The position numbers and the translations under genes are program-made. Below the pieces are notes generated by a model that was not told where the DNA came from, did not search any database, and saw nothing but the letters and a program-made list of their open reading frames with translations. Positions 7,175-14,220 of a stretch of DNA of 20,141 bases are shown here, in pieces. The stretch covers positions 1 to 20,141 of the forward strand of contig CAYNZF010000037.1 in assembly GCA_964401615.1 (NCBI GenBank), read 5' to 3'. Position 1 is the first letter of the stretch, and each line of letters opens with the position of its first letter. This DNA comes from JAXGQD01 sp964401615 (GTDB lineage: Bacteria > Bacillota > Clostridia > Saccharofermentanales > Fastidiosipilaceae).

Positions 7175-7947
7175 ACGAAGTTGTACAGATGCAGATTTGG
7201 CAGTTTTTATTGATATATCTTTTGCTGTTGATCGTGTTGGCGGTGATGAAAAAAAGCAAGATCAAGCAAACCAAATTGCTGATCGTCGCCAGCATGCGCA
7301 TGACCGCCCAGCTGGTCCTGGCCGGCCTGATTTTGACGTATATTTTTCAAAACCCGCACCCGCTTTTCATTTTGACATACGTAGTAGCCATGGTATCTTT
7401 TGCCATTCACCGGATTCTTTCCAAGAATAAGAGCTTGAATAAACGATTCAAGCTTTACATCGCTTTATCCATGATTATTTCAGGGGTGGGTGTGACCGCC
7501 TATTTCATACTGGCTGTTGTCGGAGAGAGCTTGCTCAATCCACAGTATGTGATTCCAATTGCCGGCATGTTGATGGGGAATACGATGACCGGTGTCAGCC
7601 TGGGAATCAAATCCTTCAATGACAGTTTGCAGGGCCAGCGCAGCCGCATCGAGAGCTTGCTGAATTTCGGAGTGAGCCCGGACAAAATACTCCTGCCATT
7701 CGTGAATCAATCGATTGAAACCGCTTTGCTCCCCACCATGAATTCCATGCTGGGTATGGGTATCGTCGCACTGCCGGGGATGATGACCGGACAGATTTTA
7801 TCGGGCACCTTACCGACGACGGCCATTCTTTATCAGATCGCCATCATGATTGCCATCACGACCGTGGTCTGTCTGTCGGTCTTTTCCTCCCTCTATCTTG
7901 GCTATAAAACGCTCTACAACAAGCGTGCCCAGATCGTGCTTGATTAG
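7171..7947 (+). CDS. fetB: ABC permease, FetB (YbbM, UPF0014)-like
   Basis: A 258-residue polytopic membrane protein of the UPF0014/FetB family, the permease half of a putative iron or metal exporter. About seven hydrophobic segments are visible. Family-typical stretches include MRMTAQLVLAG near the N-terminus, IPIAGMLMGNTMTG, and ALLPTMNSMLGMGIVALPGMMTGQILSG. The ATG at 7171 overlaps the fetA-like stop by four bases and has AAGGAGG at 7154-7160. A TTG at 7165 would leave only four bases to that site, so I do not use it. Length is normal. It ends the plus-strand run; I see no clear terminator in the 48 bases before the convergent DUF1836 gene. Confidence 0.92.
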   Translation: MNEVVQMQIWQFLLIYLLLLIVLAVMKKSKIKQTKLLIVASMRMTAQLVLAGLILTYIFQNPHPLFILTYVVAMVSFAIHRILSKNKSLNKRFKLYIALSMIISGVGVTAYFILAVVGESLLNPQYVIPIAGMLMGNTMTGVSLGIKSFNDSLQGQRSRIESLLNFGVSPDKILLPFVNQSIETALLPTMNSMLGMGIVALPGMMTGQILSGTLPTTAILYQIAIMIAITTVVCLSVFSSLYLGYKTLYNKRAQIVLD

Positions 7948-7995
7948 GCCGCTGTGGTGTTTTATACCCATCCATGTGGGGGGATTGAAGCACGT

Positions 7996-8520
7996 TCAAG
8001 GTTTTGAGGCTTCTTTGTCGTACAAGCCCGCGAGCATCTGTTCCGCCCGCAGCCGTTCAGAAAAAGCCATCAAAGCATGAATCAGAACACGTTCGTAAAC
8101 CGCTTCAGGATCGCTGCTTATCAGTTCAGGTTCTTCCACACTTTTGCGTAAGTGCTTAATAAAAAATTGGTGCAGCCTGGCCCGGTCGCCTGAAAATTCT
8201 TCAATCAATCTTGGCAAAAGCACGGACAACTCCTGCATGCTTAAGACGGATTTCAGTACAAAGACCATCAACAAAGCACTGATGTGCTGCCTTTCATAGC
8301 GCTTTTTACGAGGTGGGGGAACCAGCTTGACTTTGACATAGTTATTGATCATGCTGGCCGACACTTTGCCTTCTTCCGGCGGCACCAGCAGCCCGCTCAA
8401 TTCTTCCTGAAGGATTGAAATCAGTTGATCCATATATAGCTCGATGCGAGGAAAATTCTGCCAATCGGTCAACTGCAAAGTGCTTTTTGCTTCAGTCGTG
8501 GTCATTTCAGTATCGCTCAT
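7996..8520 (-). CDS. DUF1836 protein, putative helix-turn-helix regulator
   Basis: A 174-residue protein of the DUF1836 family, found mainly in Bacillota and without established function. The diagnostic segment runs from WQNFPRIELYMDQ (20-32) through SASMINNYVKVKLVPPP (54-70) and KKRYERQHISALLMVF. It resembles a MerR-like winged helix followed by helices, so a DNA-binding role is a reasonable inference. No effector or enzymatic motif is seen. The coding frame extends upstream to a GTG at 8532, but AAGGTGAG at 8529-8536 sits eight bases before the ATG at 8520, which I prefer. It diverges from the SGNH esterase gene, and the shared region contains repeated TGTACTTT motifs over both promoters, consistent with autoregulation and control of the neighbour. 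Confidence 0.85.
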   Translation of the reverse strand: MSDTEMTTTEAKSTLQLTDWQNFPRIELYMDQLISILQEELSGLLVPPEEGKVSASMINNYVKVKLVPPPRKKRYERQHISALLMVFVLKSVLSMQELSVLLPRLIEEFSGDRARLHQFFIKHLRKSVEEPELISSDPEAVYERVLIHALMAFSERLRAEQMLAGLYDKEASKP

Positions 8521-8554
8521 TTTCAATCTCACCTTTCCACGCGGTTATGAATCA

Positions 8555-8618
8555 ATAATATCTTTGTTCCTGTACTTTCAATTATATGTACTTTACAAAG
8601 AAAGTAAATTGATATAAT
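8555..8618. promoter_or_regulatory. Divergent promoters with repeated TGTACTTT operator-like motifs
   Basis: TGTACTTT occurs at 8571-8578 and 8587-8594, spaced exactly 16 bases, with an inverted AAAGTA at 8601-8606 that makes a dyad with the second copy. Rightward, TGATATAAT at 8610-8618 is an extended -10 element with TTTACA at 8592-8597 (15-base spacer), serving the SGNH gene. Leftward, TATTAT (8560 to 8555) with TTGAAA (8581 to 8576), also at 15 bases, serves the DUF1836 gene. Each TGTACTTT copy overlaps one -35 box, as expected for operator sites. The short spacers of both promoters make activation as well as repression possible. Confidence 0.5.
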
Positions 8619-8664
8619 CTAGAAATGAATACGAGATAGAAGAATGCATAAACGGGGTGATGTA

Positions 8665-9411
8665 ATGATTAAACAACTAATGGGTGTCTTTGGCGACTCA
8701 ATCTTGAAGGGTGTGATCTTTGATTCCGTAAACGAGAAATATCGCAACCTCAGTGACACGCCTCTGGAAGAGCTCAGTGTGCAATTTGACTTTGACTTAA
8801 TCAACCGCTCACGCTTTGGATCGACAATTCAAAAAGGCGTGGAAACGGTCCGTCTGGCTGTTGAAAAATTCCCGGAGATGCGTTTTGCCATTTTGGAATT
8901 CGGGGGCAACGACTGCGATTTTTTATGGGATCAAGTGGCCGAACAACCGCAGCGATGGCATGAACCAAAGACACCTTTGCCCTTGTTCATAAAATTGTAT
9001 AAAGAGCTGCTCACATATCTGAAATCAAAAGACATCCTGCCAATAATGATGAATCTGCCTCCGGTGGACGGAGAGCGCTATCTGGCCTTTTTGGGCAGCC
9101 GTGGGCTGTCGACGGATGCAATACTGAAAAGTATCAAAACTCCGGATCAGATTTCGCGTTTTCAGGAGCTGTACTCCATCAATGTTGAACGCATCGCATA
9201 TGAAACCAACACTTTGCTGGTGGATTGCAGAAGCTTGTTTTTGGATCGTAAAAATATCAAAGAGACCATCGGTGAGGACGGTATCCATCCGTCAGCAGAA
9301 GGCTATCAACTGATTTATCGCAGTTTTTTGGATTTTATGGCCAAACTGCCCGATGATCTGAGGCAGATCGTGTCAACGAATTCGATTCCAAGACAGTCTA
9401 TCCAAGCTTAA
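8665..9411 (+). CDS. SGNH/GDSL-family hydrolase (esterase/lipase type)
   Basis: A 248-residue hydrolase with the classical blocks: block I GDS with the nucleophile Ser12, Gly52 in SRFGST (block II), GGND with Asn82 (block III), and DGIHPSAEGY with Asp205 and His208 (block V). The catalytic set Ser-Gly-Asn-His is therefore complete. Substrate could be an acyl or acetyl ester on lipid or sugar; it cannot be told. There is no signal peptide or membrane segment, so it is probably cytosolic. GGGGTGA at 8654-8660 supports the ATG at 8665; a start at 8644 would have a poorer site. It is divergent from the DUF1836 gene and convergent with the epimerase gene. Confidence 0.9.
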   Translation: MIKQLMGVFGDSILKGVIFDSVNEKYRNLSDTPLEELSVQFDFDLINRSRFGSTIQKGVETVRLAVEKFPEMRFAILEFGGNDCDFLWDQVAEQPQRWHEPKTPLPLFIKLYKELLTYLKSKDILPIMMNLPPVDGERYLAFLGSRGLSTDAILKSIKTPDQISRFQELYSINVERIAYETNTLLVDCRSLFLDRKNIKETIGEDGIHPSAEGYQLIYRSFLDFMAKLPDDLRQIVSTNSIPRQSIQA

Positions 9412-9438
9412 GATCTAGTCCGGAACCGCGTAAACACG

Positions 9439-10446
9439 CTATTTTAAGCCCAATAAGCGGCGTGCCTGCAACCAGTGGATCGTTTCCACCAAAGTCACTT
9501 CCAGCGGCCTTGCCTTGAAACCCAGCTCTTTTTCTGCTTTTGATGCGTCGATTTCGGAATTGGTCTGCAGTACAGCGATGCTGTACGGAGTAAAGAAGGG
9601 CTTGCGGTTCATCAGACGTGCAAAGGCCAATGCAATTTTAGCCCCAAATTTGACTAGAGCAAGCGGGATCATGATGAGCTTGACGGAAGTCCGGCCCGCC
9701 ACCTGCAGCACTTTACGATATAGTTCGGGGACAGTCAAATTGTGCCCGGACAACACATAAGCTTCACCCCTGCGTCCTTTATGCATCGCCAGCTGCAAAG
9801 CCTGCGCGACGTCTCTGACATCTACAAAATTATAAGCTCCGTTGAAACAGGGAAAGATGTGCTGTTTGGTTTTTCCCAATAAATAAGATATGACCTTACC
9901 CATCTCAGATCCTCGATAATCACCCGGCCCGATAATTCCGCTGGGGAAGAGCATAACTGCGTCCAAACCGCGTTTGATGCCTGAGTAGACCGCTGCCGTC
10001 GCGGCGGATTTCGACAAGGCGTAGGGGCCAAGCAAATTCAGGTCCGGGAAAGCCTCTTCCTTGGCTTCAGAAATCGCGGTCCCCATGGGTGGTTCTGGGA
10101 TCGCGTGGATTGAGCTGACATAAACAAGTCGTTTTACACCCTGAACCAGACAAGCTTCCACGATGTTTTCAGTACCGTGGACGTTGACGTTTTCCAGCAA
10201 GTAAGAATCCTTGGGCGAAATGTCCACTAAACCTGCGAGGTGGTAGACATAATCGACTCCCTTACAGGCTTCAGTCACTTTATTTTGATCACAGATGTCA
10301 CCGATGATGAGCTCGAACTTCAGCCCGCCCAAAGCACGCACCGCTTCATTTTCCTGCAAAAACAAGCGGATATCCTCCCCACTTGCGGCTAGTTCGTGAA
10401 CCAGGGTATTGCCGACGTGACCTGTGGCACCTGTGACCAAAATCAT
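9439..10446 (-). CDS. NAD(P)-dependent epimerase/dihydroflavonol-reductase-like protein (extended SDR)
   Basis: A 335-residue extended short-chain dehydrogenase. The N-terminal Rossmann motif is TGATGHVG at 5-12 (Gly6, Gly9, Gly12). The catalytic set is Ser111/Ser112 in VYVSSIHA and Tyr142 with Lys146 in YALSK. The usual NFVDVRDVA segment follows about 80-90 residues later. The C-terminal third is the variable substrate domain, including a hydrophobic stretch around VKLIMIPLALVKFGAKIALAFA. It could act on a nucleotide sugar, a sterol-like or a flavonoid-like compound; the substrate is not determinable. The frame extends further upstream, but GAGGAG at 10453-10458 six bases before the ATG at 10446, and the Rossmann fold starting there, fix the start. 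The liv operon terminator lies just upstream, so it is probably transcribed separately or by readthrough. Confidence 0.9.
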   Translation of the reverse strand: MILVTGATGHVGNTLVHELAASGEDIRLFLQENEAVRALGGLKFELIIGDICDQNKVTEACKGVDYVYHLAGLVDISPKDSYLLENVNVHGTENIVEACLVQGVKRLVYVSSIHAIPEPPMGTAISEAKEEAFPDLNLLGPYALSKSAATAAVYSGIKRGLDAVMLFPSGIIGPGDYRGSEMGKVISYLLGKTKQHIFPCFNGAYNFVDVRDVAQALQLAMHKGRRGEAYVLSGHNLTVPELYRKVLQVAGRTSVKLIMIPLALVKFGAKIALAFARLMNRKPFFTPYSIAVLQTNSEIDASKAEKELGFKARPLEVTLVETIHWLQARRLLGLK

Positions 10447-10501
10447 TTTAAACTCCTCGAAATTACCTGGATATTGATCATGAAAATTATCTTGACAACA
10501 C

Positions 10502-10550
10502 AAAAAAGCCCATCCCACTCATTTGATTATAGTTGGAACGGGCTTAAAAA
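10502..10550 (-). terminator. Intrinsic terminator of the liv operon
   Basis: On the minus strand AAGCCC (10545-10540) pairs with GGGCTT (10511-10506), with further partial pairing inside and a loop of about 15 bases. A run of T follows down to 10502. It lies about 55 bases after the livF stop codon and before the epimerase gene on the same strand. Confidence 0.75.
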
Positions 10551-10602
10551 CAATGATTCAGCACAGTTGTTCATGTGAGTAGACAAATGGGATGATGAAA
10601 AG

Positions 10603-11313
10603 TCAGATACCGCCCAGGTATGCTTCTTTGATGCGGTCATCGTCAAGTAGGGCGCGCGCTTTGCCTTCCATTATGATCTTTCCTGTCTCGAGCACATAAG
10701 CACGTTGAGCCAGGTGTAAAGCCATTTGAGCATTTTGTTCAACCAGTAAAATGGTCATTCCGTCTTCACTCAGCGAACGCAAAATACTGAAAATTTCATG
10801 GACCAGGATGGGGGACAGCCCCATGGATGGTTCATCTAAAAGTAAAAGCTGGGGTCTGGACATCAAGGCCCGGACAATGGCGAGCATCTGTTGTTCACCG
10901 CCTGAAAGAGTCCCGGCCAGCTGATTGCGACGTTCTTTAAGGCGCGGAAATTTGTTCAACATCTTTTCTATGTCTTTTTCCACTTCAGCTTTGTCATTGC
11001 GGGTATAAGCACCCATTTCAATATTGTCTCGCACAGACAAGGCAGTAAAAATGCGGCGGCCTTCCGGTACTTGCGCCAGGCCCTTGCTGACCAGGAGATG
11101 GGGTTTGATCGTGTCGGTGGGTATGTTGTTGAACACAATGCTTCCCGTGCGTGGTTTCAATAGACCGGAAATTGTTTGGAGAATGGTCGTTTTTCCTGCG
11201 CCATTCGCACCGATCAGAGTGACAATTTCACCTTGCTTGACATGAAAAGAAACGCCTTTGATGGCGTGGATCGACCCATAAAAAACGTGTAAATCATCAA
11301 CGGTCAGTATCAT
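10603..11313 (-). CDS. livF: Branched-chain amino-acid type ABC transporter ATPase LivF
   Basis: The second ATPase of the importer, 236 residues, essentially the length of E. coli LivF. Walker A is GANGAGKT at 35-42 (Lys41), the signature is LSGGE at 136-140, and Walker B is LLLLDEP with Asp160 and Glu161. The typical LivF stretches VPEGRRIF and LLVEQNA are present. The frame extends to a GTG at 11328, but the ATG at 11313 is preceded by GAGGG at an eight-base spacing and starts at the family position MILTVDDLHVFYG. With that start it overlaps the end of livG by 17 bases, implying translational coupling. It is the last gene of the operon, followed by an intrinsic terminator. Confidence 0.95.
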   Translation of the reverse strand: MILTVDDLHVFYGSIHAIKGVSFHVKQGEIVTLIGANGAGKTTILQTISGLLKPRTGSIVFNNIPTDTIKPHLLVSKGLAQVPEGRRIFTALSVRDNIEMGAYTRNDKAEVEKDIEKMLNKFPRLKERRNQLAGTLSGGEQQMLAIVRALMSRPQLLLLDEPSMGLSPILVHEIFSILRSLSEDGMTILLVEQNAQMALHLAQRAYVLETGKIIMEGKARALLDDDRIKEAYLGGI

Positions 11314-12082
11314 CAGCACGACCCTCACTTCCTAAATAAGCGCCGATGACGCGTTTGTTGCTGCGTACCTCGGCCGGTGTACCCTGGGCAATGACCATGC
11401 CATAATCCAGAACAACGATTTTCTGGCAAATGCCCATGACAAGCTTCATGTCATGCTCTATCAACAAAATAGAAATATCAAAATTGCGCATGATTTTACT
11501 GATGGTATCCATCAATTCCTGAGTTTCTGTGGGATTCATGCCGGCTGCAGGTTCGTCGAGCAGCAGGACCTTCGGGTGAGTGGCCATCGCGCGGCAAATT
11601 TCCAGCTTGCGCTGACGACCGTAAGGAAGATTGCCTGCGGTCATTTCAGCCGCATCCTCCATTTCAAACAAGCGCAGCAGTTTTCGAGCTTCCTCATCGT
11701 CCGCTTGCTCCTGCTTCCAAAAATTTGGCAGGCGTAGGATACCGCTCATCAAACCATAGCGTTTGCTTTCGCTGAAGCCGACCTTGACGTTGTCAAGCAC
11801 GGTCATCTGCTTGAAGAGGCGAATGTTTTGGAATGTCCGGGCCAACCCGTTGCTGACGGCTTGATATGTTTTTTTACCTACAGCGGATACACCGTCAACA
11901 TTTACACTGCCCTGATTGGGGTGGTAGACATTGGTGAGCAGATTGAAAACGGTGGTTTTACCGGCACCGTTCGGACCGATCAAGCCGACGATTTGATTTT
12001 TTTCGACATCAAAACTGACTTTTTCCACAGCTTTCAGACCGCCGAATTGAATCGATAAATCTCTAATTTCAAGCAATGCCAC
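11297..12082 (-). CDS. livG: Branched-chain amino-acid type ABC transporter ATPase LivG
   Basis: The first ATPase of the importer, 261 residues. Walker A is GPNGAGKT at 36-43 (Lys42). The signature is the LivG variant LPYGRQR from 152, in place of LSGGQ. Walker B is LLLDEPAAGMNP with Asp176 and Glu177, and the H-loop is LLIEHD. The start is a GTG. The ribosome binding site AGAGGTGA (12089-12096) contains the livM stop codon TGA, so livM termination and livG initiation are only a few bases apart. This should keep the two products in step. With LivF it forms the ATPase heterodimer on the cytoplasmic face of the LivHM channel. Confidence 0.95.
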   Translation of the reverse strand: MALLEIRDLSIQFGGLKAVEKVSFDVEKNQIVGLIGPNGAGKTTVFNLLTNVYHPNQGSVNVDGVSAVGKKTYQAVSNGLARTFQNIRLFKQMTVLDNVKVGFSESKRYGLMSGILRLPNFWKQEQADDEEARKLLRLFEMEDAAEMTAGNLPYGRQRKLEICRAMATHPKVLLLDEPAAGMNPTETQELMDTISKIMRNFDISILLIEHDMKLVMGICQKIVVLDYGMVIAQGTPAEVRSNKRVIGAYLGSEGRADDTDR

Positions 12083-12088
12083 AGAATA

Positions 12089-13231
12089 TCACCTCTTGCC
12101 TTTATTTTCTTTGTCAGGAGCTGTCAGGTCAGAGCTTGATGCCTCTCCCTTTCGCTTGCGCACGATTTCTTCGGAATTGCGCAAAGGTGTGCCGATGACC
12201 GGCACATTTTCCTGAACATCCGCACTGCTGCCGCCGACACCGGAAGAGGCCAGTTCAGGAAGGAGCTCTTTGTCTTTTCGAAAAAGCCCACGCACAAATT
12301 TCTGGGACAATTCCTTTTGACCTAATAATCCTGATGGTTTGAACAGCATCAGCAGAATCAAAAGCAGGGCATAAATCAAGGTGCGGTATTCAGCCATACC
12401 ACGCAGGAGCTCGGGCATCAAAGTGAGAACCGCTGCGGATAAAACCGAGCCGGTAATGGATCCCATGCCTCCCAGCACCACCATGACCATGATATTGATC
12501 GAATAATTGTAATCAAACTGTTGGGGCGTGATTACGCCTTGAAAGTGTGCGTATAATCCACCGGCCACACCGGCGAACGCAGCCGAAAGGGTAAAGGCCA
12601 AAGCCTTGTATCGAGTGGTGTTGATACCGGATGCCTCAGACGCGATATCATCTTCGCGAATGGAGATAATGGCCCGGCCTTGACGTGAACGCACCAGAGA
12701 GTATATCACATAAATGAGCACGACCAATATCCAGTAAGAATAATTGAAATTAGTGGCAAAAGGAATCCCGCTCAAGCCCAAGGCTCCGCCCGTGAAGGGC
12801 AGGCTGCGGATTATGATACGAATGATCTCGCCGAAGGCCAAGGTGATGATTGCCAGATAGTCACCACGCAAGCGCAGGGCGGGAATGCCCACAATGAAAC
12901 CTACCACGGCAGCCACAATACCTGCCGCTATCAATGAGGCGATGAAAAGCGGGGGGGAGGGGTCAGCGCCATTCGTCAAATTTGTAGTAACCAAGGCGGA
13001 CGCGTAAGCTCCAACCGCCATAAAACCTGCATGTCCAAGGGCCAGCTCGCCCAGAAGACCTGTGGCCAGATTGAGACTGACCGTTAAAATGGCATTGATA
13101 CAAATGAGAATCACCAAACCCTGCTGGTAACGACCCAGAATACCTTGACCCGCCAATAATTTGAAGAAAACAAAAACCGCCACAGCGAACAAGGCATTGA
13201 TGAGATAGGAAAATAATTTATTTTTAGGCAT
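12089..13231 (-). CDS. livM: Branched-chain amino-acid type ABC permease LivM, with long hydrophilic C-terminal tail
   Basis: A 380-residue permease with eight to ten membrane segments and family-typical stretches such as GELALGHAGFMAVGAYASA near the N-terminus, IPALRLRGDYLAIITLAFGEI, and the closing FKPSGLLGQ. After that motif (about residue 305) some 75 further residues follow. They are strongly charged and rich in Ser, Glu, Lys and Arg, with no hydrophobic segment. Most relatives end soon after this motif, so the tail is unusual. The frame can start as TTG at 13246 overlapping livH, but the ATG at 13231 has GAGGTG seven bases before it, and I prefer that. Its stop codon sits inside the livG ribosome binding site. 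Confidence 0.94.
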   Translation of the reverse strand: MPKNKLFSYLINALFAVAVFVFFKLLAGQGILGRYQQGLVILICINAILTVSLNLATGLLGELALGHAGFMAVGAYASALVTTNLTNGADPSPPLFIASLIAAGIVAAVVGFIVGIPALRLRGDYLAIITLAFGEIIRIIIRSLPFTGGALGLSGIPFATNFNYSYWILVVLIYVIYSLVRSRQGRAIISIREDDIASEASGINTTRYKALAFTLSAAFAGVAGGLYAHFQGVITPQQFDYNYSINIMVMVVLGGMGSITGSVLSAAVLTLMPELLRGMAEYRTLIYALLLILLMLFKPSGLLGQKELSQKFVRGLFRKDKELLPELASSGVGGSSADVQENVPVIGTPLRNSEEIVRKRKGEASSSDLTAPDKENKGKR

Positions 13232-13242
13232 TTTGTCGCACC

Positions 13243-14130
13243 TCAAACTTTCTCGCGCTGGTTTTTCCCCAGCAAGCCGGTCGGCTTAAAGAGCAATACA
13301 GCGGCTAAAACGACGAAAACAACTCCGTCAGCCAGCTGTGAATAAGCGGAAGGGATGAAGGCTTTGGTCAGGGTTTCCAGGATGCCCAGCAGGAGACCGC
13401 CAATCATGGCTCCGGGGATATTTCCGATTCCTCCCAGAACCGCTGCGATAAAGGCCTTGATGCCCGGCATGGCGCCCATGTAAGGAGTGACTTGAGGGTA
13501 AGAAACCAAAAACAGCGTCGCTGCGAAGGCAGCCAAGGCTGAACCTATAGCGAAAGTAATCGAGATGGTGTGGTCCACGTTGATTCCCATGAGCTGTGCG
13601 GCCTTCATGTCTTCGGAAACCGCGATCATAGCCTTCCCGGTGCGAGTCTTTTTAATAAAAAGCTGCAGAATGATCATGAGCAGAAAAGCAGAAAAAATAG
13701 AAATGATGGATACCGTGTTGAGGATGGCCGGTCCCAGAGAGATGGTCGGAAAATTCTGCGCGACCATGGGGAAAGAACGGGCGTTGGGTGAGAAGAGAAT
13801 CATGGCTGCGTTTTGTAATAACAGCGATACACCAATCGCTGTAATCAATGCCGAAAGTCGGGAGGCTTGCCGAAGAGGTTTATAGGCGACTCGTTCGATA
13901 ATCACACCCAAAAGCGCTGCCAATACCATAGCGATGGGAACGGCTGCCAGAAAGGGCAAGCCGGCTTGCGTCACCAGAAGGAGCAAAAAATACGCACTTA
14001 TCATCAAGACGTCGCCATGCGCGAAGTTGATCAATTTCACAATCCCGTAGACCATGGTATAGCCCAGCGCAATCAAGGCATAGATGGAGCCGATCTGCAG
14101 GCCATTGATGAACTGTACGATAAAATACAT
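13243..14130 (-). CDS. livH: Branched-chain amino-acid type ABC permease LivH
   Basis: A 295-residue permease, normal length, with about eight membrane segments. It begins with the diagnostic N-terminus FINGLQIGSIYALIALGYTM and continues YGIVKLINFAHGD. It also carries AVLGGIGNIPGAMIGG, the conserved loop that contacts the ATPase, and ends FKPTGLLGK. It pairs with LivM to form the channel. GGGGAGG lies about four bases before the ATG at 14130. A 90-base gap containing a hairpin separates it from the binding-protein gene upstream. The binding protein may therefore be made in excess over the permease. Confidence 0.96.
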   Translation of the reverse strand: MYFIVQFINGLQIGSIYALIALGYTMVYGIVKLINFAHGDVLMISAYFLLLLVTQAGLPFLAAVPIAMVLAALLGVIIERVAYKPLRQASRLSALITAIGVSLLLQNAAMILFSPNARSFPMVAQNFPTISLGPAILNTVSIISIFSAFLLMIILQLFIKKTRTGKAMIAVSEDMKAAQLMGINVDHTISITFAIGSALAAFAATLFLVSYPQVTPYMGAMPGIKAFIAAVLGGIGNIPGAMIGGLLLGILETLTKAFIPSAYSQLADGVVFVVLAAVLLFKPTGLLGKNQREKV

Positions 14131-14163
14131 ACGTCCTCCCCGGATTTAGCTTTTAATAAATGA

Positions 14164-14192
14164 ACTCCTGATGCAATAAACGCGCCAGGAGT
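14164..14192 (-). terminator. Hairpin between livK and livH, possible partial terminator
   Basis: ACTCCTG and CAGGAGT (14192-14186 with 14170-14164 on the minus strand) form a perfect seven-base-pair stem with a 15-base loop. The sequence after it is T-rich but interrupted (TCATTTATT), so termination would be partial at best. It could equally protect the 3' end of the livK part of the message. Confidence 0.4.
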
Positions 14193-14220
14193 CCACCACA
14201 TTCAAATAATAAAGTTTATT

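Noticed and set aside
7960..7995. GGGGATTGAAGC, resembling the end of a CRISPR repeat
   Set aside because: It occurs once; there is no repeat-spacer periodicity and no cas gene nearby.
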